A DNA stretch of 64,000 nucleotides from Vitellaria paradoxa. Lineage: Eukaryota; Streptophyta; Magnoliopsida; Ericales; Sapotaceae. Shown piece after piece: positions 1-11,114 of this stretch. Each line of letters opens with the position of its first letter. The first letter of the stretch is position 1. Position numbers and translations under genes: made by a program. The notes under the pieces are model-generated. The model saw only the letters and a program-made list of their open reading frames with translations. It did no database searches and had not been told where the DNA came from. The stretch is taken from NCBI GenBank assembly GCA_019916065.1, contig CM034237.1, positions 38,856,485-38,920,484 on the forward strand, written 5' to 3'.

Positions 1-92
1 ATTTACTTTTTATCTCACTGTACGAATTACGAATTTACAAATTATCTTATTTTATTTATTCATTTATTTTTTTTTACTACAAACTCACCTGG
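1..92 (-). mobile_element. ~150-bp MITE family 1, partial copy
   Basis: Reads as the inverse complement of the family-1 core (AGTTCGTAATACGTGCAGTG with a following GATGTGATATAAAGTT-like part) that recurs at 5,319, 9,808, 44,306, 52,583, 52,834 and 59,258. The element is cut by the window edge. Confidence 0.5.
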
Positions 93-401
93 GGTAAATT
101 TTAATTAAAAAAATTAAAATAATTAATAAAAATTAATAAATTTTGATTGATTTTATTCGATCAAACGCCACGTGTCTAACAATTCCAATTACCCAAGGAT
201 GTCGCCATAAACAATTCCAACCAGCTCATGTTTTGGCCGCAGAACAGCCACAGACGTGTCGTATCTCCCTAAGTTTCAATTAATTCTTGTCGATCAAGAT
301 GTGTACTTACGGAAATGGGACGCCTTTGAATTTTTCAAACCTCTGTTTAAAAATCAAAACCGCAGGAATTTTGTGCTATTTGTTTAGAATGACAACTTAA
401 G

Positions 402-818
402 GTCCTGTTTGATGGCACCAAGGCCATGTTAGATGCCCGGATTAAAATGCCGAATTGGAGAAGTCTTTCATGGGCCTCACTCAAAGTGGTGTTTGTTTCG
501 GTTTTGATTTCATCCATGATTCTCACGGATTTGATGAGTTGTGGCCTACATGACCAGATGTGGTATCTCGCGAGGCATGTGAGATTAATAATCTTTCACA
601 GCCAGATTTGTTTCTTTTTAAGATCTAAAGGTTTAAAATTATTTTTTATCACATCATATATCAAATCACATCTTTTATCTCACTTTATATTTCACTAATC
701 AAATACCAAAAAAATAATTTCACATAAAAAATTAATTCCATCTTTTAACTAATCCCATATATTAACCATAGTATTATTTATCTTCCATCATCCAATCCCC
801 TCAAACAAATATAGCCCA
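402..818 (+). mobile_element. MITE-like insertion, ~417 bp, in copy A
   Basis: The start (GGTCCTGTTTGATGGCACC) and the inverse complement of the end (GGGCTATATTTGTTTGAGGGG) are imperfect inverted repeats of the TGTTTG-type seen at other elements here. Copy B of the segmental duplication lacks this sequence and carries a different short element at the corresponding place (10,696-10,833). A 90-codon ORF starts at 426, inside the element, and has no recognisable homology. Confidence 0.45.
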
Positions 819-2030
819 AAAGTTACCAAAACTCACAAATTTTAACTAATTTTTATACTTTCCTCCAATCAAATTTTTTCACATATCACCCTTATATCAG
901 ACCCTTCTACTTTTATTGTACTTTTTAATTAACTTTTTATCAACCAAACATTTTCTAAATATATAATTTTGTTATTTTAAATATGAATTCGATATGAATT
1001 TTAGCAGTTTAACCTATGTTACTGTTTGGCCTAAAAATATAAAAAAAAAAAGTTATTAAAATTTATAAAAAATTATTAATTTTTTTAATTTCTTCCAATC
1101 AAATTTAAGTACATATCATTTTTATATTAACTTTTTGTATTTTTTTAAATACTTTTTGACCAATTAAACATTCCTTAAAATTGTGGTAAATTTGAATTTA
1201 CTATAAAAAAATAGTAAATTTGAAATTACTATAAAAAAATAATTTTTTGAAAATTGGTTCTAGTATTTGTTTTAATATTTTAGCAGGTATGTACTTCAAG
1301 ATTATTTGGAAGACCAAATAATTCAAAAAAAAAGGTATTGCCTCAGTTAGATTTTAGGTTTGGATGACTAACCAAACTTTTTTTACGCAATCCATTTGTT
1401 TCGAACAAGGTTATTCAATCCTGTTATAATGGATTGTGTAAAAAAAGTTATCAAAAAGTTAGAAAAAAAATTATCAAAAAATTAGAAAAAATTAATAAAA
1501 GTTAAAATTTTAAAATAAACGTACAAAAAACCGAACATAACAAAAATTATGTAAACATTTGTAACTTTTTATAAATTTTGATAAAATTTTGGCAAAACAT
1601 TTAGGGCTTTAGTCCACTACTTTAATAGTAATTAAGGATAGTGATAATAAGCCACCTAAGATCAAAAGCCATCTTGTTACAATTTCAGGCCGGGCCAACA
1701 TGCTCAATCCCAAGTCTAACTTGGATAACTAAACATGCTCCAAAACTTTATAACCTTCCCCCCTCAAAAAAAAAAAGAAAAAAAAGAAAAGACCTAGCTA
1801 TACCATGTAGAATTAAATTTTAATATATGATTATTTTTTTGGTATTTGATTGATATAGATATTGTATTTGATAACATATTTGATATGAAATAATTTTATA
1901 TATTTCAATTCAAATTGAAAACTAATTTGAAGATGGCTATACAATACTACACTGATATTAATTATACCGTAGCAATTTTAACCCAAACTCATGAACCGGT
2001 CTAAAACTATAGACTTAAATGGGTTGAGTC

Positions 2031-2130
2031 TTGTTATTTTCATAAATCGACAACTATTAATCTATTTAGAAAAATTCATCTTGTTATTTTCATAAATCGA
2101 CAACTATTAATCTATTTTGAAAAATTCATT
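2031..2130 (+). repeat. 50-bp tandem duplication
   Basis: The segment beginning TTGTTATTTTCATAAATCGA occurs twice exactly 50 bp apart, differing at one or two positions. The corresponding part of copy B (about 12,816-12,850) has a single version, so the duplication arose after the copies separated or was lost in copy B. Confidence 0.85.
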
Positions 2131-2299
2131 TTTTATTGGGTTTAAATGGCTATGCACCTTTATACTTATTAGGTGCCCAAATAAAAAATTTATTGACTAC
2201 TAACTCATTTCATAAACCTATTTATTTGTGCGTATATGAGACGAAAGAAAGGACACATAATAATAATTAAAGCTTGAAATGCAAATACAAACCAAACAC

Positions 2300-2760
2300 G
2301 AGTCGTAAAATTACCGTTTTGTGTCAAAAATCTATTTTTTCATGCATTCACATTTTGGGACATTCCAAAAAATTTAGAAATATACTTTAATAAGTTTTAT
2401 ATTAGTTTAACAAATTTGGACTAATTCAAATTTGAATTACAAAATTACGATTTTATCCCTAAATTTGTCTTTGGTCTAGATTTGCAAGCCTGATATCTCA
2501 AAGGCTTAGTTTCACATTAGTTTAGCAAATTTTAAATCGATTTGAACTCGAATGATCAAATGATCATTTTAATTTTGTACTTGCTTTCAATCCAAATTCG
2601 CATTCTAAATATCTTAAAGACGTGAAAAAATTTTCATTTATAAGTTTCATGGTAGTTTATATATTTCAAGCCAATTCAATTCTGAGTCATAAAATTATTA
2701 TTTTACACCTAGGTTTTTTACAATACAAACTCAAATTTTAAATGTCCTAAAGGATTAAAA
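2300..2760 (+). repeat. Degenerate ~130-bp tandem repeats (copy A)
   Basis: A phrase of the type ...ATATCTCAAAGG...TTTCACATTAGTTTAGCAAATTT... recurs at about 2,493, 2,605 and 2,738, spaced 112-133 bp and strongly diverged. The same repeat is longer in copy B (13,020-13,900). Confidence 0.6.
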
Positions 2761-4380
2761 ATAAATAAAAATAATTAATTTTTATAAATAATAATTTTTA
2801 ATATACTTGTTAAAAATATAATATAAATAAAATTTATTTTAATTTTTAAAATACTCTCTTGTACCAAAAATAAACTTAAGTGTTTTTGTCAAATTTTGTA
2901 AAGTTTTATTTAAAAAGAATAATTATCTCTATTTAAATTAAATATATGGTAAGTTGTCAATATATCAATTTTTTGGTAACTTTTGAATAAAGTTAAAGTA
3001 ACATATCAAAAAATAAAAACTTTTAATGTTTTAGATGTTTGGCAAAATATAAAAAATTGTTATTAATTCTATGTGATGAGTTACCAACACATCAATTTTT
3101 GCTAACTTTTAAATTGAGTTAAAGTGAAATAACTATTATATTCGTTGCGTACTCAGCAAAAAAATCGATGTGCTGGCAACTCGCCATGTAGAATTATTCA
3201 CAAAAGTTTGTGTTTTTTCTTTTCTTTTTTTTTTCTTTTTGGTATCCTCCAAACGGACCTTAGTGATATTACAAGTTTTTGTTCTTATGGTTTTATATAT
3301 GATTTGAATATAGATAATTATTCTTTATGAATAAATTTTTACAAATTTTGACCAAAAATCACTTAAACTTACATTTGTTCAGAGAACATTTTAAAAATTA
3401 AAATAAAATTTATTTATATTTGTATTTTTAACAAGTATATTAAAATCTAATTATTTATAAAAATTAACTATTTTTTATTTTTATTTATTTTTTTACACAC
3501 TTAAAAGTAGTAAAAAATTAATTGATTATATTAAAAATAATTTTTATTTTATTTTTTAACTTAATTAAATAAAAAATTAATTATATTTATTTATTTTTTG
3601 TTTTTATTCCAACACACAACGGATGCACACATGCCAAAGCCATCACATCCAGGTTGCTTGAAGACTTAGTGAGAGAGAGAGAGACAGAGAGAGAGTGGGA
3701 AGGGGGTACCGTTTTTCGCGGGCTGCAGCTGGGTGGACTGCTGCTACCCCTCATCCTGAAGATATTGCATCGCCCTTGGATTAGTTTAGTAACTAAGAAG
3801 CAAATCAGTTTTTTTTTTTTTTAATTTATTTTACATAATTTCTTCACCCAAATTATTTTCTTTTATTTTTAGGGGGTGTTTGGGAGCTAAAATATCACAA
3901 AAAATTATAAAAATTTCAAACTTTTTTAATTAAATTTATTCAAATGGTTTATTTGATCACGTTGGAACAAATTTTGTCAACTCAAAAGTTTGACAAAATA
4001 TATAAAATTCATTGGAAAGGCTCATGTAATCACATTCAAATAGATCTTGTTATAAATTTTGAATGTCCTAAAAAATGATTGACTTATTTCATTTTTACTA
4101 ATTTTTTCTCTTGCAAACACTGGGAGAGGGGTGGAGAGAGAAAGAGAGATTAAATTAACAAGAAAAAAAAATTTTCAACATTATCTACATCGCAAACAAC
4201 GCTTTAATCCAGGTGTTAGCTTCTAATCAAGGTCATTAAATAATCCAAAGACAAACTTGGGTTCCAAGCAACCATAAGCTGTCATGCTCTCATCACTTGA
4301 TCTCTACATTTCTATGATGGCTGCAGGAAGTTTTCTTTTCTTTTCCTTTTTCTTTCTTTCTTCTTTTGATAAATTGATTA
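2761..4380. other. AT-rich intergenic DNA, no gene seen
   Basis: Long A/T runs with only short chance ORFs. About 2,960-3,200 resembles the family-5 MITE (the phrase ACATCAATTTTTGCTAACTTTT recurs in similar form at 41,030). A GA-rich microsatellite lies at about 3,671-3,695. The stretch near 3,600-3,780 is less AT-rich but has no readable coding frame. Confidence 0.6.
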
Positions 4381-4384
4381 ATTT

Positions 4385-4990
4385 TGTTGATAGGATATAC
4401 CCGATCAGGGCATGGTTATCCGATCGACCACGTCTTGACCTGAGCGATCAATTACTCTGATATTCGGTCAGTTTGACCGAGCGTCTTGACTCAAGCAATC
4501 AATTACTCTGATGTTCAGTCGGTCTGATCGAGCATCGTCCTAAAAGACACAGAGGCTCATAACTATTTTCTGACATATCCCATAATTCACCCCTATAAAG
4601 GTGCTACATGTTGATTGCTTGCTACATAACAGTTTTGATAACTAATTATAAGAATCATTTTGGGATCTACAAATACACATGGCATAACGTTATTGGAAAA
4701 GAATTGCGATTACGTGAGACGCACATGCATTGTGTCTATGCAGGCGTCACACTTCTATAAAATATATATATCGCCTCTCGAAGAATAAGATACGCATATG
4801 CATACTCTTTTTTACTCTACTGTGATTTTATTATAATTGTCTTTAGAAACTCCCTGATTTGTTAACTTAAGTATCAGAGATTTTTTTATAAGCACCACAC
4901 CGGTGTCAGGTTCAAGTATCTAGACTCGCGTTTGGATCGTCCGTAAGATAACTTGGCTATCAGTTGTCATGAAGCGCTTGTCTTCCGCTG
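4385..4990 (+). mobile_element. Possible LTR/TRIM-type remnant
   Basis: This ~600-bp block has a balanced base composition unlike its AT-rich flanks. It starts near TGTTGATAGGATATACCC, which resembles the TG start of an LTR, and shows a TGTCA-like end near 4,969. A 51-bp imperfect direct repeat (GTCTTGACCTGAGCGATCAA at 4,432 and a similar copy at 4,483) lies near its start. I found no matching flanking duplication and no coding region, so the class and both ends are uncertain. Confidence 0.35.
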
Positions 4991-5318
4991 AAAAATAATT
5001 ACCATTATCCATCCTTTATTGCTTTAATTGACCTTGCTGTTTTGCTTTATTTTCTTCTGTGGGTACTGGACTACGCGTTTTATTATCCAGAGTTTGATGA
5101 TTGCAGTATCTCTCTCTCTCTCCAAGAATTTAACGTGGAATTCTTTTAAAGAAAAAGAGACAATTCTGATTGGATAGAACAGAACAAATCAACAATGATG
5201 TTCTACCAAGAAAAATCATTAATTCTGATAAAGAGGATACAGAAATGAATGGAACAACATAGACTAAACACAAGAATTCAAATAAAATAACAAGACCAAA
5301 CTGCAAAACAAACTTTAT

Positions 5319-5477
5319 GGGTTGTTTGGAGTAAGAAAAAATGAGATAAATTGTGGTTTGGAGAGAGTTCGTAATACGTGCAGTGAGAGAAAAAAATTGA
5401 TGTGATATAAAGTTAACAGAGATTTATAAAAATTTTCAAAAATTTTCAGTAAAATATTACACGTCAAACATAGCCTA
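5319..5477 (+). mobile_element. MITE family 1, ~159 bp
   Basis: Starts GGGTTGTTTGGAGTAAGAAA and ends CACGTCAAACATAGCC, an imperfect inverted pair. The core contains AGTTCGTAATACGTGCAGTG and GATGTGATATAAAGTTAACA, shared with the other family members. It has no coding capacity. Confidence 0.65.
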
Positions 5478-5660
5478 TATATGTAAAGTTTGATTATGCA
5501 TCCTAAGGAGTATACATAGAATCTCACCATGGTACGTACACACAAAAAGACAACCCTTTTGCACAAGACTCTCACTATATATGTAAAGTTTGATTATGCA
5601 TCCTAAGGAGTATATATAGAATTACACCATAGTACATACACACACAAGAAAAGACTTGGG
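5475..5660 (+). repeat. 100-bp tandem duplication
   Basis: The phrase GTAAAGTTTGATTATGCATC occurs twice, exactly 100 bp apart (5,483 and 5,583), followed in both by CTAAGGAGTATA and CACCAT. This is a local two-copy duplication next to a MITE end. Confidence 0.85.
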
Positions 5661-5687
5661 AGCAGTCTTATCTATCACGTTTATTAT

Positions 5688-5833
5688 GGAGTGTTTGATT
5701 GGTTACAACTAATTAAAATTCACTAATTTTTTTATACTTTTTTTCCATCAAAACATATCACATATCACTTTTACATCAAATATTTGTACTTCTATTATAT
5801 TTTTTGATCAAAATTTTACCAACCAAACACTCA
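5688..5833 (-). mobile_element. MITE family 4, ~145 bp
   Basis: Terminal inverted repeats GAGTGTTTGATTGGTTA (5,689) and ACCAACCAAACACTC (5,818-5,832) are nearly perfect. The interior carries the inverse complement of the family phrase GATGTAAAAGTGATATGTGA seen at 12,419. It is non-coding. Confidence 0.7.
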
Positions 5834-6502
5834 TACCTAGGAAGTTTTAACATGTGACCTTTCACCGAGGGTGGGGGAGTCATAAATTTGGACTTGTTGA
5901 GCTAACCGGACTTAGGCTGCATTTGGCATCCTTGGCTAGTAGCTGCTATAGTAGTTACTAGCTATTATAATAGTTGACCAAATTTACCTTCTTATATTTT
6001 TATTTTTTTTTAAACATTTAAGGGCAAAAATGTCAAATTAACCAAAATAAAAAATTCACGAAAAAAAGTCACATTTTTTCTTTCCCAAACACAAAAATAA
6101 CTAGCTTATTTTTGTTAACTAAAAATAAGTCAGCTATTTTCCTTTCCAAACCAAGGTTTACTATTCTTACCTATATACTAAAACCAATTTTTTTTGTCTT
6201 TTCTTTCGTAATTATCTTTCCTTATCTGTTCTCACTTTTCTCTTGCCTCCTACCTAGTTTATTTTTTTTGGGTTTCTCCTTGCTTTTGTTTGAATAAAGC
6301 ATTTGACAAAGAAAAAGAAAAGAGAAGGAATTGAAAATTACCATTCCTTTTTGGTTTGCAATAAAAATGGTAGGGAAAAAAAAAGCATGAAATTGATAGA
6401 TAAAAATTAATTAAATTAGAAAATTAATTTATTTATGAATGTATTTGATTTTAATATACTTTTCAAACCATTCAAATAATATGAATTTGAGATTTTATAT
6501 TT

Positions 6503-7010
6503 AAGATCTATTTGGAGTTATAAAAAGTGAGATAAAATAAGACAAAATGTGATTTAAGAAAACTTCTTACGTTTAGTGCACATATCTTAAACCGCATTTT
6601 TTGGAAATGAATAGTAAGATTTCTATTTCGACAGATTGGATTTTCATTTGGACGGATTCAAAATTTTGGACAGTCATAACTTTTTTGCACTACAATGCAT
6701 CCAAACGGATTATAAAAACCGTTTAGATAGAAGTTGATTGTGTGAATCTGTCGAATTGATTTCCGCAACTCCAAAAAAAAGTCAAAGTAGGTGTCATTTG
6801 GTAGTTTGGGAGTATATGATGAGAAAGACGAGAAAATTTTTGTTATTTGATTAACCAAATTCTAGTTATCAAATTTTTTTGAAAGGTATTGAACTTCTTT
6901 TTCAACTTTGAGAAGATAAGAATGTATTAAAATGTAACAAAGATTTTTAGCGATTTTCAGAATTTTTTAAAAATTTTCACCAAATTTTTATGCACTAGAC
7001 GCACTCTTAA
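6503..7010 (+). mobile_element. MITE family 3, ~500 bp, copy 1
   Basis: Matches 10,086-10,548 in inverse orientation along nearly its whole length, for example CATTTGGACGGATTCAAAAT at about 6,646 against its inverse complement near 10,390. The ends (ATCTATTTGGAGTTATAAAAAG and the inverse complement of ATGCACTAGACGCACTC) form weak inverted repeats. A 66-codon minus-strand ORF (6,658-6,858) lies inside and is not a gene. Confidence 0.6.
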
Positions 7011-7033
7011 TTCCCTTTCTACTACCTCTCCCT

Positions 7034-7047
7034 CCCCCCCGGGGGGG
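7034..7047. repeat. C7-G7 perfect palindrome
   Basis: Seven C followed directly by seven G, in a region otherwise rich in A/T. It sits 3' of the DUF1262 exon and next to MITE family 3. Confidence 0.95.
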
Positions 7048-7288
7048 ATTTCCCTTCATTTTATTTTAACCTCATAAAATCCCCAATCCAAACACACCCC
7101 TAATTTCCCATCAACAACCTGATTGATTATCATCTAAACTTTGCAATTAAGCCAACAAGCACCAAAACAGAAATCTGCCAAACAGAAAGCCTAAACATTT
7201 CGAGACCTCAACCAAATAAATAGGAATATATTTTTATATACTGGAATGAAGTTGAAGTAGTAAAACGTATGCGCACATATATACATAC

Positions 7289-7586
7289 CCTTTATGGCGT
7301 AGTACCGATTAGAAGACAGAGACTGATTAACGACCGGGATCAAGGCAGCATCATCGTAAGAAACGTGCTGGTGCTCTCCCCAACCAGTTGAGTAGCGAAC
7401 AGTGAGGTTCTTGTTCCGAGGGAAAGGCAGGTCTATCAGATAACGATTCTTGCACAATCCGAAGCACACGGTGGTCTCGGATTCTTCGTCTTGGAGTACT
7501 AAAGTCCCAGAATTTGGACCATCAGCTGGTACGGATAGAGATTCAGGGCATCTTAGGTAGTGGGAAAGGGGCTTCGTCACGTACAT
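7289..7586 (-). pseudogene. DUF1262 family protein, first exon only
   Basis: The minus strand codes for 99 residues from the methionine at 7,586 (MYVTKPLSHYL...) to a splice donor G|GTATGT just below 7,289. The sequence shows family landmarks recalled for plant DUF1262 proteins: GPNSGTLVLQDEESET, CFGLCKN, DLPFPRNKNLTVRYS and NQSLSSNRYYAIKG. The function of the family is unknown. Upstream in-frame codons reach 7,736, but the family start is MYVT, so the shorter start was chosen. No later DUF1262 exon is visible toward lower coordinates: the next 7 kb are MITEs and AT-rich repeats. Either the intron is very long and continues past the window, or this is a stranded exon from a broken gene. The reading frame and donor are intact, so decay is recent or selection persists. 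Confidence 0.65.
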
Positions 7587-7739
7587 GTTTCTTCCAACAC
7601 TGCTGTATATTTGCCTTCTTCGTACTTGGTTTCTTGATTTATATGTTCTCTCAAACGAGGTTTCGGCGAAATTTAATGTTTGGTGATTTTTTTTTTCCCC
7701 TTTTCTTGTCAAAGGAGGGATGAGCAAGGTATACAAGGT

Positions 7740-9520
7740 CGCGTACGCTTAAACAAATATTAAACCAGCTCAATGTTCAATCGTTGATCATCACCCTCGC
7801 ATCAATGAAACAGCAAGAGAATTTTCATAATAAATTGACTTATTCTCAATGAAATAACCAGGGGAGTTGGTTAATAAAAATTAGGGAACGGAGTACATCA
7901 GAGGTAGATATGGTATTATTCAAATTCAAATTCTAAATCCTCTGCCTATTTCTAAATTTTCTCCAAATTCTAAACAGATATTTTTTTTTGACCTCCATCT
8001 CCGCTCCAAACGAAGAACGGATATATCCACGGATATCCAAAACTCCAAATCATTTGTTTACCTCTGAATTTACCCTTAAGTTGTATGTAACCTATTACTA
8101 CCGAGTAATTCATCTCCAAAATTAAAATAATACATAATAACATATTTTGTAAATAATGTAATACATTTCAATAATCTAGTAATATATTTAAAAATAATAT
8201 AATAATTAAAATATAAGAAAAAAATGAGTTGGTAAATTTTAAAATAAATAAATTTTAAAAGAATTGTAAAAAATAAATAAATATTAAAATATTAAAAAAC
8301 ATGACAAAAGTTTGTAAATAAATTTTAATTTATTTTATATCTTAATCAAATAAATTTAAATTTATTTTTTTATAATTGCTCAAAATATAAATAAAAATAA
8401 AATTTATTTTAACTTTTTAAATTTTTTTCTTATATAAAACCTACAAACATAAAAATAAAAATTGTAAATTTAAATTTCTAATTCTTTTTGTCCCTATTAA
8501 CTTTTTACATCAATTTAATATCAAAATAGAATAACTGATTTTTTTTCCTCACCAATCACATATAGAAAAAAATAAAACTACAAAAAATTTTTAATTTTTT
8601 TATAATAACAAATAATTTTTTAGAATAACATAGAACTATAAATTTTTATCATAATAAGATAACTCATCTGCATCAGTAAATTTTTTCAAAAAATTTAAAA
8701 TGTAATTATCTGCACTTATCAAACTATCTAAGAAAACAATAATAAGTTACCTTCTCTATATATTTTTAAAAAATAATTTCCACTATAAAAAAATATTAAA
8801 TTTTTCATAAAACACTTTACTTAAACTATTTGAAAAATCTATTTTCTAGAGAATTTTTTTGAATATCAATATTGAAAATTTTAAAAATATATTTTAGTTG
8901 AAAATGTTAAAAATATGGGGAAAATAATAAACTATTCAAAGTTCAAGAAAGAAATTACTTAATGAAACAGTAATTTTTTGTACTAAAAATAAGAAAAATA
9001 AAATAAAATAGCAAAAAAATATTTTAATTATTTTTTAAAATTTGTATCTAGATATTTTTCTAAAAACAATTGAGTTTACAGGTCATAATGAGATTTGAAA
9101 TTGTTTAAATTAATATAAATTTATAAAAATTATAGTTTCATAATTGATGCGGTAAGTAAAATTTTAAATTTTAAAGGAATTTATATAATTTTGTAGAGTT
9201 CCAAATGATATACCTTATAAAATTTTAAATTTACCTTTTTAAGTTTTGTTGATTTTTGAGTATGAAAGAAATAAATTGAACTTTTAAAACTTTAATTTGC
9301 ACAAAAGTAAGAAAAAAAATTAAATGTATAATTTCTTTCCCGAACATACCCTAATTAATAGAAAACGATGACAATTTTTGTTTTAAATTTATTTATCAAT
9401 ATTCATTTTAATGATAATAATAGTGATGTTCAATAAATCTAGAGTATTATAAATGTAAATATTGTTTGCCATGGTATAGTAACGATATTGTCATTATCAT
9501 TTCAAATGATTTGGGGTTAT
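7740..9520. other. AT-rich intergenic DNA, no gene seen
   Basis: Very AT-rich, with only short ORFs. The part from 7,900 to 8,060 is pyrimidine-rich with ATCC-type motifs like those in 9,520-9,755, which suggests a related dispersed repeat in the opposite sense. Confidence 0.6.
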
Positions 9521-9755
9521 TTAGATATTATTCGGGATAGATCGGGACAAATCGGGGCAGATTTGGATTAGATATCGGATTCTTGGTAGATTGGGGCGGA
9601 GGCAATGCCATCTCCATATCTGATCCAATATCCAAATTTTTTTAAAAATCAAATCCAAATCCAATCCAATCTCCAAAAAAAATTCAAATTTCACATCCAT
9701 TCAGATCGGATAACAGATCGGATTCGGGGTCGGCCGAAATGCCCATCCCTAATAA
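9520..9755 (+). repeat. GATCGG/ATCC-rich dispersed repeat
   Basis: Purine-rich GATCGGGACAAATCGGGGC-type sequence is followed by the complementary AATCCAAATCCAATCC-type sequence and then GATCGGATTCGGGGTCGGCC, ending GCCCATCCCT. The two halves could pair. Such blocks are common in plant repeats. The class is not assigned. Confidence 0.4.
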
Positions 9756-9807
9756 AAATATAGTTAAAAAATATAGTAAAAGTGTAAAAGTTTGATATAA
9801 AAGTGAT

Positions 9808-9967
9808 ACGCAGATTTCGTTTGATTTGATAGGAAATGTTGAAAAATTTTAAAAATTTTTGAAAAATTCTAAAAATTATTTACTTTTTACTTTACTATAC
9901 AAATTACGAACTTACAAACTATTTTATTTTATCTTATTTTTTTATTACTCCAAACACACTCGTAGTA
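9808..9967 (-). mobile_element. MITE family 1, ~160 bp, inverse
   Basis: Inverse complement of the family-1 core (TTACTATACAAATTACGAAC) ending TTACTCCAAACACACTC. It spans the start of copy B of the segmental duplication, and the same element is at the left edge of copy A, so it was present before the duplication. Confidence 0.55.
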
Positions 9968-10085
9968 AAATTTAATTAGAAGAATTTAAAAAAAATTAGT
10001 AAAAATTAATGAATTTCGATTAGTTTTAGTCAACCAAACACCTCATGCTGAAGTTTCGTAGCAATTACAATTACACAGGGAATGG

Positions 10086-10548
10086 TGTGTTTGGTGCACA
10101 AAAATTTGATAAAAATTTCTATTATATTTTTACACATTCTTATCTTTTTGAAATTCAAAAAAAAAAATTTAACATCTTGTAAAAAAGGCTCGATAACTAA
10201 AATTTAGTTAATTAAATAACAAAAATTTTTTCGCCATTCTTACTATAGATTCCTTGACTACCGAATGACACCTACTCCCAGACATCGTTTTGACTGATTC
10301 GCACAGCCAACTTCCATCCAAATGGGTCCAAACAGTTCCTACAATATATTTGGACGAATTGTAGTACAAAGAAGTGATGACTATTTAAAATTTTGAATTC
10401 GTCCAAATAAAAATTCAATCCGTCAGAACGAAATCTTACGGTTCATCTCTAAAAAATACGATTTGAAATGTTACATCAAACATAAAAAATTTTTTAGATC
10501 ATATTTTATTTTATTTTATTTCACTTTTTATCACTCGAAACACGTCAA
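10086..10548 (-). mobile_element. MITE family 3, ~463 bp, copy 2 (inverse)
   Basis: The ends GGTGTGTTTGGTGCACAAAA and the inverse complement of TTATCACTCGAAACACGTC form imperfect inverted repeats. The interior matches 6,503-7,010 inverted. Copy A of the segmental duplication has no such sequence between about 180 and 210, so it inserted into copy B after the duplication or was lost from copy A. Confidence 0.65.
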
Positions 10549-10695
10549 AGTCAACGCAAACAATTCCAATCAGCTTATGTTTCAGCCGCAGAACAGCCAC
10601 AGGCGTATCGTATCTCTCACGTTTCAATTAACCCTTGTCGATCAAGTTGTGTAACCGCAGGAATTTTGTACTATTTTCTAGAGTATAACACCTTA

Positions 10696-10833
10696 AGGGG
10701 GCGTTTGGAGTCTAAAAAAAATTAATGGATAAGATTGATATAATGTAAAAATGATAGGTGATAAAATTTGATTGGAAGAATTTGAAAATTTTTGAAGTTT
10801 TTTGATTTTTTTTATGGCTCCAAAACGAGCCCT
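10696..10833 (+). mobile_element. MITE family 4-like, ~138 bp
   Basis: Starts GGGGGCGTTTGGAGTC and ends GGCTCCAAAACGAGCCC, a good inverted pair. The interior has AATGATAGGTGATAAAATTTG, related to the family-4 phrase. It occupies the position where copy A has the different 402-818 element. Confidence 0.6.
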
Positions 10834-11114
10834 AAATATAATTTTATTATTTTAAATATGAATTCGGCATGAATTTTAGCGGTTTAACCTATGTTACTGT
10901 TTGGCCCGAAAAAAATAAAAAAGAGTTACCAAATGGTATAAACAATTATCAATTATTTTTAATTTTTTAATTAAAATTTACCACATGTTAATTTTATATC
11001 CATTTTTGATATTTTTTTTATACTTTTTGACTAACCAAACATCGCCTAAAATTGTGATGAATTTGAATTTACTATAAAAAATAGTTATTTAAAAGTTAAT
11101 TCGAGTATTTATTT

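Larger units (their letters stand above)
1..2760 (+). repeat. Segmental duplication, copy A
   Basis: This block aligns in the same orientation with 9,878-13,500. Matching landmarks run in the same order: position 1 with 9,878, about 224 with 10,572 (both around GCCGCAGAACAGCCACAG), about 1,010 with 10,880 (AACCTATGTTACTGTTTGGC), about 1,684 with 12,020 (GGGCCAACATGCTCA), about 1,812 with 12,587 (ATACCATGTAGAATTAAATT) and about 2,463 with 13,186. The copies differ by many substitutions and by several insertions that look like MITEs. The left edge may continue outside the window. No gene is recognisable in it. An old duplication, not a recent one, is inferred from the divergence. Confidence 0.8.

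Noticed and set aside
7514..7723. 69-codon plus-strand ORF
   Set aside because: Antisense to the DUF1262 exon and its leader; no homology recognised.
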